A DNA stretch of 64,000 bases from the NCBI GenBank assembly GCA_963931925.1, contig OZ007573.1:35198807-35262806 (forward strand), given 5' to 3'. This document shows positions 10,700 to 20,602 of the stretch, one piece after another. The translations under genes were made by a program, and so were the position numbers. The notes below the pieces were generated by a model. It was given only the letters and a program-made list of their open reading frames with translations, made no database searches and was not told the DNA's origin. The DNA is from Onchidella celtica. Lineage: Eukaryota; Mollusca; Gastropoda; Systellommatophora; Onchidiidae. Each line of letters opens with the position of its first letter. Position 1 is the stretch's first letter.

Positions 10700-11385
10700 T
10701 CTTTTCGATTTAGCTAGTTTGTAGCTGTTCTTTGAGTAACAAATCTTCGCTGCACTGAAAAGTCAGACTTAGACTTGACGTAATCTCTTCGATTTAGCTA
10801 GCTGGTAACTGTTCGTTGAGAAATAAATCTTCGTCCCACTGAAAAGTCAGACTTAGACTTGACGTAATCTCTCCGATATAGCTAGTTGGTAACTGTTCTT
10901 TGAGTAACAAATCTTCGCCCCATTGAAAGGTCAGACTTAGACTTGACGTAATCTCTTCGATTTAGCTAGTTGGTAACTGTTCTTTGAGTAACAAATCTTC
11001 GTCCCATTGAAAAGTCAGACTTAGACTTGACGTAATCTCTTCGATTTAGCTAGTTGGTAACTGTTCTTTCGGTAACAAATCTTCGTCCCAATGAAAGGTC
11101 AGACTTCGACTTGACGTAGGTAATCTCTTCGATTTAGCTAGTTGGTAACTGTTCTTTCGGTAACAAATTTTCGTCCCACTGAAAAGTCAGACTCAGACGA
11201 CGTAATCTGTTCGATTTATCTAGTTGGTAACTGTTCATTCAGTAACTGTAACAAATCTTCGTCCCACTGAAAAGTCAAGACTTAGACTTGACGTAGGCCT
11301 ACTCTGTTTGATTTAGCCCGTTGGTAACTGTTCTTTGAGTGACAAATCGTCGCTGTACTAAAAAGTCAGACCAGAACTGCGCTGA
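10700..11385. repeat. 84-bp tandem array, about 8 units (array 4 of 4)
   Basis: The word cgatttagctag recurs at 10706, 10790, 10874, 10958, 11042, 11130 and 11212, with a degenerate copy near 11309. Spacing is 84 bp for the first five units, then 88, 82 and 97. Each unit carries gttggtaactgttc, caaatcttcgtccca, and gtcagacttagacttgacgt. The edge units are the most diverged. Confidence 0.95.
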
Positions 11386-12447
11386 CCTTCCTTTTAGTTC
11401 TCGAGGTCAAGGCAAACGCTGGTGTCATATAAATCCTATAAATATACAAATAAATAAATTACAAAATCTTCTTCGTGTGTGTGAGTATGTGTAAACATGA
11501 CAAGAAACGTTGGTACTTTTCCCAGAAAGCCACGCCTTTCCTGTGACTGGCGGGCTGGCTAGACAAATGAAAAGAAAAATGTATTCCCCGGATCCCATAA
11601 AAATACACGTAACACGTAACAACCTCTTCTACTAAAATGTGTTGTTGTTTTTTTGTACAGGCTGTTAAATGTACTTGGGGGGTCACTTTCGATGTGACAG
11701 TGAACAATATGGGAGAAACCAATTGAGTTGAACACTCCAGGATGAAAAAAACAAATGATTAAAAAAATAATACAGTGTATGATGTAGCAGAGTGATCCCA
11801 CTTCGTGGCAATAATGTTTACTGCAATGAATAAATGCACAGAGGTCCGTGTTGTCGCTCCTGACCACAAGCCTGATTTGAAATATGTAGAATTAACGAGT
11901 TAACAACTCTATGTCGTACCCCCCCCCCCCTAACCTACTGAAAAAATGTCAAAGGACATGGCGTTTTTCCACCAAGGGCGTGCCATTGAGTACACTAAGT
12001 TCTTGACCAGGGACGAGTGCTGTAAGTCTAAGGACTAATTTTCAACTCTAGGTCACGAAACCTGGGCTTCCTTTCGAGCCACTATCAGCAGCCTACGCTG
12101 TACACTGACATTGAACAGCAATGAGAGAAAAACCCAAGCGATGAATGGTAACAGTGGTAATGACAAGGCAGGCATTGCACAATAGTTATAACACGTGCGT
12201 ATAATTTCAGACACATCTAATTTCATTCCTTTTTAGCCAGTGACACTACGTCTTTTGATGTTCCCTTCAAACATTTAGTAATAGTGTTAAAAAAAGAAAG
12301 GCTGGCTTTTGTGTAAAAGCCTACTGAATCAATTGAGCTGCATAGCTAAGTGAATTCTTTATAAGTGGCCCATTGAACGCTCAACTGCCAGAAGTGACAA
12401 TGCCATTATTTTGATAAATACATGTATTTTATTATGTTACATGTATC
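11386..12447. other. Intron 2 segment before the LTR element, nothing recognised
   Basis: It contains a C run near 11920-11930 and a short ORF set on the minus strand without motifs. The last bases include attatgttacatgtatcaag, after which the retrotransposon is inserted. Confidence 0.45.
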
Positions 12448-12452
12448 AAGTT
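12448..12452. other. Target site duplication (left), aagtt
   Basis: The five bases aagtt immediately before the 5' LTR are repeated at 19636-19640 immediately after the 3' LTR. A 5-bp duplication is usual for Ty3/gypsy integrases. Confidence 0.9.
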
Positions 12453-13645
12453 TGTCACGAGTGGAGTGAGTGCAATTAAGGGGATTGCTACAGAGCGGGT
12501 GTAGAGTAAGAAAGGCTCACAGTAGACAGCAAGTTAAGCGTGCTGTTGTGAGTAGTGGGGGCGGGGTCTGAAGGAGGCGAAAGCGCGGTATTACTATCAC
12601 TGCAAGTTAGAAGGTCCTAGGGATCGGACCTGTGAATAAAAGCCCATCGGGCGGACATAAAGGGGAAGCAGTCGAGAAGACTAGTGAGAGTCTTTCCAGT
12701 TATGACTGGTATGTAGAACGTTGATTGATTATTATGATTGATGTATTATATTATATTCGTCTATTACCATGATGTGAATAAGTATATGTGAGGAATGTGG
12801 AAGTCCGTGATATTGGATATAGCAATGTGCGCCACGAGCGATAGATGAAAGTGAGTTCATGGATTTGTAGCGCGAGTGAGTAGTGTGTACTCCGATGGAG
12901 GTGTGTTACCGTAAGATGTGTGGTGAGTGGAAGGTGAACTAGTGTGTGTGCGTTTCATGGGTTGTAAGGAGAGGTGGAGTGAATAGAAATGGTAGGATAT
13001 TATACCAATGTAATGTTATTCTTGTAGGTGTCGGGGACGGGCCGCAGAGCCACCTCGATGAGCACAGGGGATAGGCCAGCATAGGGCCGGAGGCCACACA
13101 TAGGCCAGAAGTGAGGCTGTCAGTGCAGGACAGTAGAGGCACATAAAGTCGTGGCAGTCAGGCCACGGACAGGGACGTAGATATGAGAGTGAATGAGATA
13201 CTATATTGTTGCCATGTTGATAGGCTAGTGAACTGATACTATGTTGTTGCCATGTTGATGGCTATGGAAATAATAATGTGTTATTGCCCTGCTGAGGTGC
13301 TAGGGGAGTGCTAAGGTGTATGACAATAGGAAGGGGATATTGAGAGACTGCGGTGCCAGTGAATCATTAATGTACTATTAAGACCCTGAGGGGAGAGGCT
13401 GAGGCCGAAGTGCCTTTAGGAGTAACTACCGGATTGTGGATCCGAGGGAGAGTGTGTGTGAGAATAAGGCCGTTGTACGGCAGTCATTTCAATAATATAA
13501 TATATGTAATTGCGCTATTATATGTATAATTATGTTTAATAAATGTGTGAGTCTGATGGGTTGTTTTGTTAAGTGTTAAACTTGTTTGTTCGTGATTGTC
13601 GTCCTGTCATAAACTATTACATTTCCCAGTCTGGGATTTGTGACA
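12453..13645 (+). repeat. 5' LTR, 1193 bp
   Basis: It begins TGTCAC and ends GTGACA, so the ends form a 6-bp inverted repeat around the TG...CA termini. An AATAAA polyadenylation signal lies at 13538-13543, near the 3' end, which suggests that R ends shortly after it. The U3/R border and promoter were not located. A 67-codon minus-strand ORF inside (12939-13142) recurs in the 3' LTR only because the LTRs are duplicates. Confidence 0.95.
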
Positions 13646-13646
13646 C

Positions 13647-13660
13647 TGGGGGCTCGTCCA
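13647..13660 (+). promoter_or_regulatory. Primer binding site, tRNA-Pro type
   Basis: One base after the LTR the sequence reads tgggggctcgtcca. The first 13 bases equal the tRNA-Pro primer site known from murine leukaemia virus, complementary to the 3' end of tRNA-Pro including its CCA. The match stops there (attgt follows), so it is shorter than the usual 18 bases. Confidence 0.8.
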
Positions 13661-14581
13661 TTGTGACTCGTCCATTTTCGTAATATTTAGTTGTAGTTAG
13701 TTAGTAGGTATTTGTGCTGTCTTGTTCGTTGGATGAATGGACATTTCATGATATGATTTATGTATATTGATGAATATGTATTGATACATGTATTGCTATG
13801 AATAGGTATTAATGTGTATTTAAACTTTCCAGAGTGTGTGCGTGCAGCCTGAGGAGACGAGCAGCCAGAGCTCCGATTAAAGGGAGGAGTTTTACTCAAA
13901 ATTTCAAAAGTTAAGTGAAAGTCAAAATTTTTGTGCCCTGGATTTTGGGCTGTTCCTTTAATCTGTCTTTTTCCCTGTTTTTGCTGTTTTTGTTGTCGTT
14001 ATTGATTATACGGGCGGTGGCGCGGGTTTGCTGTGGTGAGCGTAGTTTGTCCTCTTCGGGAGGTGGGCTAAATTTGGAACCGCGTTCGCCACAGCGAACA
14101 GTTCTGTAGGGACCTGTATTTTTGTTTAGTTGTAGCGTCGATATCTTCTCTGTTCTGCAGGAAGACGTATTCTCTTGTCCCTCTTTCTTCCCTATCTGTA
14201 GATACGTTCTTTTTTTTCAGACTCTGTTCTTGTTCGTACCTTGTAGTGTAATCGGCGTAGTTAGGTTGTATTTTTTTCCATTATATTTTCTTTTTTGTAG
14301 AAGCTTTGTCCTAGTCTGGTTCGTTGTCCTTGACGTACTTGTGGTCCTTCTACTGTATTTCTTCATTCTTGTCGTTTCTTTTTTCCTTTATAATTAGTAG
14401 TGCTATACATTTTATAGATATAGAATTAGTTGTGCTGTAAAGGTAAATTTCTGAATTGTATTTGAGACAACTGGGTATTGTTATATCTGGTGTGATCTCA
14501 GGTCTCTGGTCGTGTCGTTAGTTATCATACCGGCAGGTTAGCCGTTTTTTTTAATACATACCATAACCATAAATCTGTGAA
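13661..14581 (+). other. Untranslated leader of the LTR element
   Basis: The 0.9-kb leader lies between primer site and Gag start and is T-rich. ORFs of 64 and 91 codons at 13915-14109 and 14122-14397 are composed almost wholly of hydrophobic residues from T-rich DNA and show no motif, so I treat them as chance. A packaging signal would be expected here but cannot be recognised by eye. Confidence 0.6.
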
Positions 14582-16795
14582 ATGGCGGAACTCCAACAAC
14601 TAATGAAGTTGGGTAAGGAACTTGGCCTGGAGGGAGAGGAGCTGCGCGGCTGGATTAAAGAACAGCAGGCGGATTTGCGCGATGAGCGTGCTAAGGATAG
14701 AGAGCGAGAAAAAGAGGCTAAGGCTCAGGAGGAGGAAAGAGAGGCTAAGGTTAAGCAACAGGAAAGAGAGGCTAAGGATAAGGAACAGGAAAGGGAGGAT
14801 AGGCAACAGGAAAGAGAGTTTAAGTTAAAGGAGTTAGAAGCTCAGCGACAGGAGAGACAGGATAGGGAGCAGGAAAGGGAGATAAGGTTAAAGGAGATAG
14901 AGGCGCAAGTGAAGATCGCCGAGTTGGAAATCAAAAAGAATGCGCCAACAGAAACAGTTGAGCGGCAGGTACACAATAAAGGTGGCGTTAGGATTAAGCT
15001 CCCTACGTTCGACGACCGGAAGGACGACATAGACGCCTTCCTTTACAGGTTCGAACTGAACGCACAATTGCAATGGGGGGAAAATAAGGAATTATGGGCC
15101 ACGTACCTGGCGTCGCTATTGCAGGGGCGAGCGTTAACCTACTTTAAAGAGCTACAGCGCGAAGACGTGCAAGATTACGATAAGCTGAAGGCTTTGCTGC
15201 TTCGCCGATTTGCGCGTACCGAGGAATATTTCCGGGAGCAGTTTAGGCGAGCACGCGCAGACACCAGGGAGGACTTTGCTGCCTTCGTCGCGAGACTAAC
15301 TGAGTATTTCGCGAACTGGGTAGACTTGGCGCATGTGGGCACGGAGTTCGCTAAACTGAAAGACCTAATGATCCGTGACCAGCTGTACGCGTCGTGCCAC
15401 AAAGATCTGGTGGCTTTCCTGAAAGAGAACGAACCCGCGACGGTGCAGGAGGCGTCTAAGTTGGCGGAGGCATACCGTACGGCACATCCGTCCAAACCAG
15501 TCGCCAGGGCGTACGTCCAAGATGCTGGGTACGTCGCCGTTGTCGAGGGGTCGCCGGCAGGACTTAGGGACAGGTCGCGTCAGCGTGGTGCCTATAGTGG
15601 GCAAGCCCAGGGGCAGCGTAGGGGCTATCACCAATCACCGGCATATGGATCCGGTAAGTTTGACCGAGCAGGAGGGCTAGGTCGCGGTAATGGCCGGGGG
15701 CGAGTTGTGACCTTTGCCGATGACCGACGGCATAGGGACTCTAGTTCCGGTCGCGAGGGGTCACGGGGACCCAGGCCTAGGGCAGCACAGGGAGCGGAGT
15801 GTTGGACTTGCGGACGCGTGGGTCACTTTTCCCGCGAGTGTAGGGCCGCGAAGTGTTGGAACTGCGGAAGAGCAGATCACATCAGCGTGAACTGCCCTGC
15901 AGGTAGGATAGCGGCGAACGTGGACAGTAGCTCCAGTCCATGTTCCCCAAATAAATTTCATCATGCGGCTGCGTGTGTTACATCGGACAACGGAGGCGGA
16001 CAGTATTCTAAGTGTCCCAGTTGTGAGAAGTTATTATCTTCCGGTGTTTTACCTTGTGGGAGAAAGATCCCCGTCATAAATTCATGTCATACAGGAGGTG
16101 GTCTTAGGGTTTATCCGGGGTTTGTTGGGGACGAACCGGTCTCGGTTTTACGAGATACAGGATCTACCGTTGTGGGAGTGCATAGGGATTGCATTCGGGA
16201 TTCACAGCTTACAGGTGAGACTGTCCCGTGCATCCAATTTTCGGGGGCCATTGAGAAATTACCCATGGCAAGAATAATGATAGATACACCTTTTCTTAGC
16301 GGGGAAGTCGAAGCAGTCGTTGGTTGTTTTCCAGGCGCCCAGCTCATCATTGGGAATGTATCACGGGTAGTTTCCCCTTCCGATGAGAACGTGCAAGCAT
16401 GGTCGCAATCAAAAGGTATTGACTTTTGCGCCGCGGTCGAAACACGTCGACGGGTAGCTGATAAAGATAAGATTAGACCTTTGGCGACGCCAGCGGTCAG
16501 CCTAGATATCACGCCAGAGCGCTTGGCGAGATTACAAAGGGAGGACCCATCATTAAACCCATGTTTTGGGGAAGCGCGAACCGAGAAAACGAGGAGATAT
16601 AAGAACGGGTCATCTTCTTTTTTTGTCCAGGGGGGCATTCTGTTCCGTATGTACGTCACAGTGGCTTCCGTTCAAAAGCAGGTCGTCGTGCCACGATCGT
16701 TGATTACTACAGTATTGCGTCTGGCCCATGATGTCCCATTAGCGGGTCATATGGGAAGTACTAGAACCAAGCAGAGAGTTCTGAAAGATTTTTAG
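14582..16795 (+). CDS. Gag-protease-integrase (N-terminal) polyprotein of the Gmr1-type element
   Basis: The 737-codon frame starts MAELQQLMKLGKELGLEGEE. Residues 25-120 are a highly charged Glu/Arg/Lys/Gln coiled coil. Residues 135-320 are capsid; 221-300 resemble the SCAN domain (F-R, R-E, W and L-x-x-L-x-x-x-Q spacing). Two CCHC zinc knuckles follow at 407-420 (CWTCGRVGHFSREC) and 425-438 (CWNCGRADHISVNC), the nucleocapsid. A retropepsin follows with Asp-Thr-Gly at 525-527 and LIIGN near 589. Integrase sequence then starts, with the zinc-domain histidines at 716 and 723. The frame is cut by TAG directly before the conserved Trp-Pro of the zinc domain. The same frame runs on to 17275, so this stop looks like a point mutation and not a programmed end. 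No RT lies between protease and integrase. Confidence 0.9.
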   Translation: MAELQQLMKLGKELGLEGEELRGWIKEQQADLRDERAKDREREKEAKAQEEEREAKVKQQEREAKDKEQEREDRQQEREFKLKELEAQRQERQDREQEREIRLKEIEAQVKIAELEIKKNAPTETVERQVHNKGGVRIKLPTFDDRKDDIDAFLYRFELNAQLQWGENKELWATYLASLLQGRALTYFKELQREDVQDYDKLKALLLRRFARTEEYFREQFRRARADTREDFAAFVARLTEYFANWVDLAHVGTEFAKLKDLMIRDQLYASCHKDLVAFLKENEPATVQEASKLAEAYRTAHPSKPVARAYVQDAGYVAVVEGSPAGLRDRSRQRGAYSGQAQGQRRGYHQSPAYGSGKFDRAGGLGRGNGRGRVVTFADDRRHRDSSSGREGSRGPRPRAAQGAECWTCGRVGHFSRECRAAKCWNCGRADHISVNCPAGRIAANVDSSSSPCSPNKFHHAAACVTSDNGGGQYSKCPSCEKLLSSGVLPCGRKIPVINSCHTGGGLRVYPGFVGDEPVSVLRDTGSTVVGVHRDCIRDSQLTGETVPCIQFSGAIEKLPMARIMIDTPFLSGEVEAVVGCFPGAQLIIGNVSRVVSPSDENVQAWSQSKGIDFCAAVETRRRVADKDKIRPLATPAVSLDITPERLARLQREDPSLNPCFGEARTEKTRRYKNGSSSFFVQGGILFRMYVTVASVQKQVVVPRSLITTVLRLAHDVPLAGHMGSTRTKQRVLKDF

Positions 16796-17275
16796 TGGCC
16801 GTCAGTATACAGAGATGTACGGCTGTATTGTAAGACGTGCAGTGCGTGCCAAAAGACGACGCATAAGGGTCGTTCACCCCAGGCTCCTCTTCAAAAGATC
16901 CCCACGGTTTCGGAACCGTTTAAAAAGGTTTCGATAGACCTTGTTGATTTAAGAGAAAGATTATCTTCAGCGCGCACTATAGCAGAAGAAGCGTCTAGTA
17001 TCGCTTCAGCAAGAGCAAAGAACTATAAAGATAGAGGGTCCAAACTGAGAAATTTTAAGCCACGAGACAAGGTTCTGTTGTTGTTACCTACGGACCATAA
17101 TAAGTTATTGATGACATGGAAAGGTCCGTATGTTATTGAGCAAATTGTTTCGAAGGTAGATTACGCTATCCACATTGATGGATCAGTTAAGGTTTTCCAC
17201 GTTGATATGCTGCAGAGGTTTCATGAGAGACCAGAGTATCTGTATTCTCATACTGGTATTGAAGGACATACCTAA
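16796..17275 (+). pseudogene. Integrase remainder with catalytic core deleted
   Basis: After the amber codon the same frame continues with WPSVYRDVRLYCKTCSACQ, supplying the Cys-x2-Cys (16838 and 16847) of the H2C2 zinc domain. It then reaches VSIDLVDL (about 16930-16953), where the first catalytic Asp of the DDE core normally sits. It then jumps to LRERLSSARTIAEEASSI, a segment that in related elements lies after the core. The second Asp and the Glu of the triad are missing, so the enzyme cannot work. The C-terminal chromatin-side module is present: FKPRDKVLLLLPT, then MTWKGPYVI (GPY/F motif, about 17110-17137) and VKVFHVDMLQRF. The frame ends at TAA 17273-17275. Confidence 0.88.
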
Positions 17276-18086
17276 TGTCGTGTCATTCTTTGATGATATA
17301 GCATGCCATACGTCGACATGGTCTGATCATATTCAGACACTAACAGTAATTTTTCAACGATTACGTCATTTTGGGTTAACCGCTAAACCCGCAAAGATGG
17401 ATTTGGCATGTCCAGAGATAATATTCTTAGGACATATTGTGGGTAGAGGTGTTCAGAGACCTGAAGAAACAAAAATTGACGAGTTAGTAGGGTTGCAAAT
17501 CCCTAAAACAAAGAAACAAGTCAGAAGCTTAGTGGGAATTTTAAATTATTACAGAAAGTTCATTCCAAATTTTTCCTCTTTGTCATCTTCTCTTACTGAC
17601 CTTACTAAGAAGGGACAACCCGATAAGGTCCAGTGGACGTCTGAATGTCAGACATCATTTGATAATTTGGTGACAGCATTATCATCGTCACCCATTCTGA
17701 TATTACCCGATTTTCGATCTAATTTTATCCTCAGAACGGATGCGTCGGACTCTGGTGTCGGCGCTTGTCTTCTACAGGAGAAGAACGAATGTCTCCATCC
17801 TGTATGTTATGTCAGTAGGAAGTTATTGCAGAGAGAAAGAAAGTATTCTGTGATAGAGCGTGAGTGTCTTGCCATTGTCTGGTCCGTCCAGAAACTAGGA
17901 CGTTATCTCATGGGACGAGAATTTTGTATCCAGACAGACCACAAGCCACTGACATTTTTGTCGAAGAATCGTTCGTCCAGCCCACGCTTGTCTAGATGGG
18001 CATTGGCTTTACAGCCGTACACCTTCGTTATTCAACCAATTCCAGGAACCAGCAATCATATCGCCGACTACCTTAGTCGAGCCTAG
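17250..18086 (+). pseudogene. Reverse transcriptase (C-terminal part) and RNase H
   Basis: A frame shifted by one from the integrase begins RT homology at about 17250 (LKDIPNVVSFFDDIA). Fingers and most of the palm before the catalytic box are missing. The box reads FFDD instead of the usual Y-x-DD, with Asp codons at 17292-17297. Thumb and connection follow (GLTAKPAKMDLACPEIIFLG, then LVGILNYYRKFIPNF). RNase H runs from about 17730 with LRTDASDSGVGACLL, the RKYSVIERECLAIVWSV segment, and the QTDHKPLTFL segment, so its acidic residues are in place. The stop is TAG at 18084-18086. An upstream ATG at 17175 is in the integrase region and is not a natural start. Confidence 0.9.
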
Positions 18087-18442
18087 GGGAAGATTTCAGG
18101 AGCTTATACATCGGAGGACAGGAACATTGACAGGATTTGTGTGAATGAGTCGACTTTAAAATATTGACATTATAAATATGATATGAAGAATGGTTGATAG
18201 GTTGAGTGGTTTTTGATTCTGTATTAGATATTGTGTTTAGTTAGCTATTCATGATGTGACACATATATGCATATTGCAGGCCATATTGATCCCCATATTT
18301 TCCCCTGATTTCGGTATTTTATATACTAGGGGAACTGCTAGGTCATTTTTTTTAGTGTAGGTATTGCTCACGCTCACTCGTTGACAGTCATCTTGATGCG
18401 ATTTGAAATTAATTGCATTAATTTTTTTGGGGTGGGGGATGA
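18087..18442 (+). other. 3' non-coding region with polypurine tract
   Basis: No env-like ORF is present between RNase H and the 3' LTR. The purine-rich ggggtgggggatga at 18429-18442 directly abuts the LTR and is the likely plus-strand primer. A T run precedes it. Confidence 0.8.
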
Positions 18443-19635
18443 TGTCACGAGTGGAGTGAGTGCAATTAAGGGGATTGCTACAGAGCGGGTGTAGAGTAAG
18501 AAAGGCTCACAGTAGACAGCAAGTTAAGCGTGCTGTTGTGAGTAGTGGGGGCGGGGTCTGAAGGAGGCGAAAGCGCGGTATTACTATCACTGCAAGTTAG
18601 AAGGTCCTAGGGGTCGGACCTGTGAATAAAAGCCCATCGGGCGGACATAAAGGGGAAGCAGTCGAGAAGACTAGTGAGAGTCTTTCCAGTTATGACTGGT
18701 ATGTAGAACGTTGATTGATTATTATGATTGATGTATTATATTATATTCGTCTATTACCATGATGTGAATAAGTATATGTGAGGAATGTGGAAGTCCGTGA
18801 TATTGGATATAGCAATGTGCGCCACGAGCGATAGATGAAAGTGAGTTCATGGATTTGTAGCGCGAGTGAGTAGTGTGTACTCCGATGGAGGTGTGTTACC
18901 GTAAGATGTGTGGTGAGTGGAAGGTGAACTAGTGTGTGTGCGTTTCATGGGTTGTAAGGAGAGGTGGAGTGAATAGAAATGGTAGGATATTATACCAATG
19001 TAATGTTATTCTTGTAGGTGTCGGGGACGGGCCGCAGAGCCACCTCGATGAGCACAGGGGATAGGCCAGCATAGGGCCGGAGGCCACACATAGGCCAGAA
19101 GTGAGGCTGTCAGTGCAGGACAGTAGAGGCACATAAAGTCGTGGCAGTCAGGCCACGGACAGGGACGTAGATATGAGAGTGAATGAGATACTATATTGTT
19201 GCCATGTTGATAGGCTAGTGAACTGATACTATGTTGTTGCCATGTTGATGGCTATGGAAATAATAATGTGTTATTGCCCTGCTGAGGTGCTAGGGGAGTG
19301 CTAAGGTGTATGACAATAGGAAGGGGATATTGAGAGACTGCGGTGCCAGTGAATCATTAATGTACTATTAAGACCCTGAGGGGAGAGGCTGAGGCCGAAG
19401 TGCCTTTAGGAGTAACTACCGGATTGTGGATCCGAGGGAGAGTGTGTGTGAGAATAAGGCCGTTGTACGGCAGTCATTTCAATAATATAATATATGTAAT
19501 TGCGCTATTATATGTATAATTATGTTTAATAAATGTGTGAGTCTGATGGGTTGTTTTGTTAAGTGTTAAACTTGTTTGTTCGTGATTGTCGTCCTGTCAT
19601 AAACTATTACATTTCCCAGTCTGGGATTTGTGACA
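18443..19635 (+). repeat. 3' LTR, 1193 bp
   Basis: It has the same length as the 5' LTR. Reading the two side by side I found one substitution: G at 18613 against A at 12623. The AATAAA signal lies at 19528-19533. It ends GTGACA and is followed by the aagtt target duplication (19636-19640). Confidence 0.95.
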
Positions 19636-19640
19636 AAGTT

Positions 19641-20473
19641 TTTGTTCGTTCCAAGTCCAAACGTGTTTTATTGATAGGGATACAAGTTCTAACACTGAAT
19701 GCGCAACTGTTAAAATCATGAGTTGTATAAAGATACACACCTACGTCCAATTGGGGAATTTTGAGGGATGTGGGTGAAATGAGCAGAAAAAAAGCAAACA
19801 AAACTCCTTTACATTCACATGCCAAGTAATTCTGATTGCAGATTGAGATGGGTACATCTAATTTACATTATGTATTAAGGACATAGAATGATTTTTGTTA
19901 TTGCTTTTGTTTTTAACCAAATTAGTTGTAGAAAACTGACAAAGACAATAATTTAAAACTGCGTGACTTGGGCTTTTGACGATAGTATTCGCTGAAATTT
20001 CAAGAGTTCCATTATTTACTCACACTCCTAGCATTGCACTGACTCATTTCTTCAAAAAGTAGCAAGGCAGGTGTGCGTGCCTTTGGATACTATGGTTAAG
20101 CTGGTTAATCCATTAACATCTGTTTCTAACGGAGAACTGGAGAATTACGTGACGCAATATCTATAAGTTTCTCTTTTATGTATACAATTATGTATACATG
20201 TATAAAAATTTATATCGTGTGGTGTCTTTCACTCTTAAAAGATCGACGGGAACAGAGCAAAATGACATGAATGGGCAAGAAAAATCAAGACAAGAAGAAG
20301 TCAACAATAGATGACCAACGGCCTCAGCCCTGAGGCCCCCGAGAAGCAAAGATCTTGATCATCACCCGCTTTTCACGCTTTCGACTGCCAAAAACGTGGG
20401 TTAAAAAAAAAAAAAAGCGACGTTAGAGAGCTTGCGTCTACGGGACACAATGACATTGGCATATCATTTGAAT
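19641..20473. other. Intron 2 segment after the LTR element, nothing recognised
   Basis: No exon or known repeat was identified. It includes a 15-base A run near 20402-20416. Confidence 0.45.
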
Positions 20474-20573
20474 GACAGCGTCGGTCACAAAGTTATCCTA
20501 ACTTCCTGAATGCATGTCAGATAGACAGCGACGGTTACAAAGTTATCTAACTTCCTGAATGCCGGTCAGATGC
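20474..20573. repeat. 50-bp tandem duplication
   Basis: gacagcgtcggtcacaaag at 20474 and gacagcgacggttacaaag at 20524 start two 50-bp units with about 88% identity. Confidence 0.85.
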
Positions 20574-20602
20574 GGGCCAACACGAATCCAGCTCGTCTAC
20601 GT

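Larger units (their letters stand above)
12453..19635 (+). mobile_element. Gmr1-type Ty3/gypsy LTR retrotransposon, internally deleted, recent
   Basis: The 7183-bp element has 1193-bp LTRs, a primer binding site, one long Gag-protease-integrase frame, a reverse transcriptase-RNase H frame, a polypurine tract and a 5-bp target duplication. Integrase sequence lies upstream of reverse transcriptase, which is the copia-like domain order known in the Gmr1 clade of Ty3/gypsy. The copy is defective. Most of the integrase catalytic core and the N-terminal part of the reverse transcriptase are absent, the frame changes between integrase and RT, and TAG at 16793-16795 interrupts the integrase zinc domain. 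The LTRs differ at one base in my reading (12623 A, 18613 G). It lies antisense to the SLC36-like gene, in intron 2. No envelope-like gene is present. Confidence 0.92.

Noticed and set aside
13915..14397. Hydrophobic ORFs of 64 and 91 codons in the retroelement leader, resembling membrane proteins
   Set aside because: The T-rich leader produces Phe/Leu/Val/Ser by composition; there is no motif, and Gag starts downstream with the expected properties.
16111..16659. 182-codon minus-strand ORF
   Set aside because: It is the antisense shadow of the protease-integrase coding region.
18087..18442. An envelope gene in the LTR element
   Set aside because: The 356-bp region between RNase H and the 3' LTR has no ORF of useful length.
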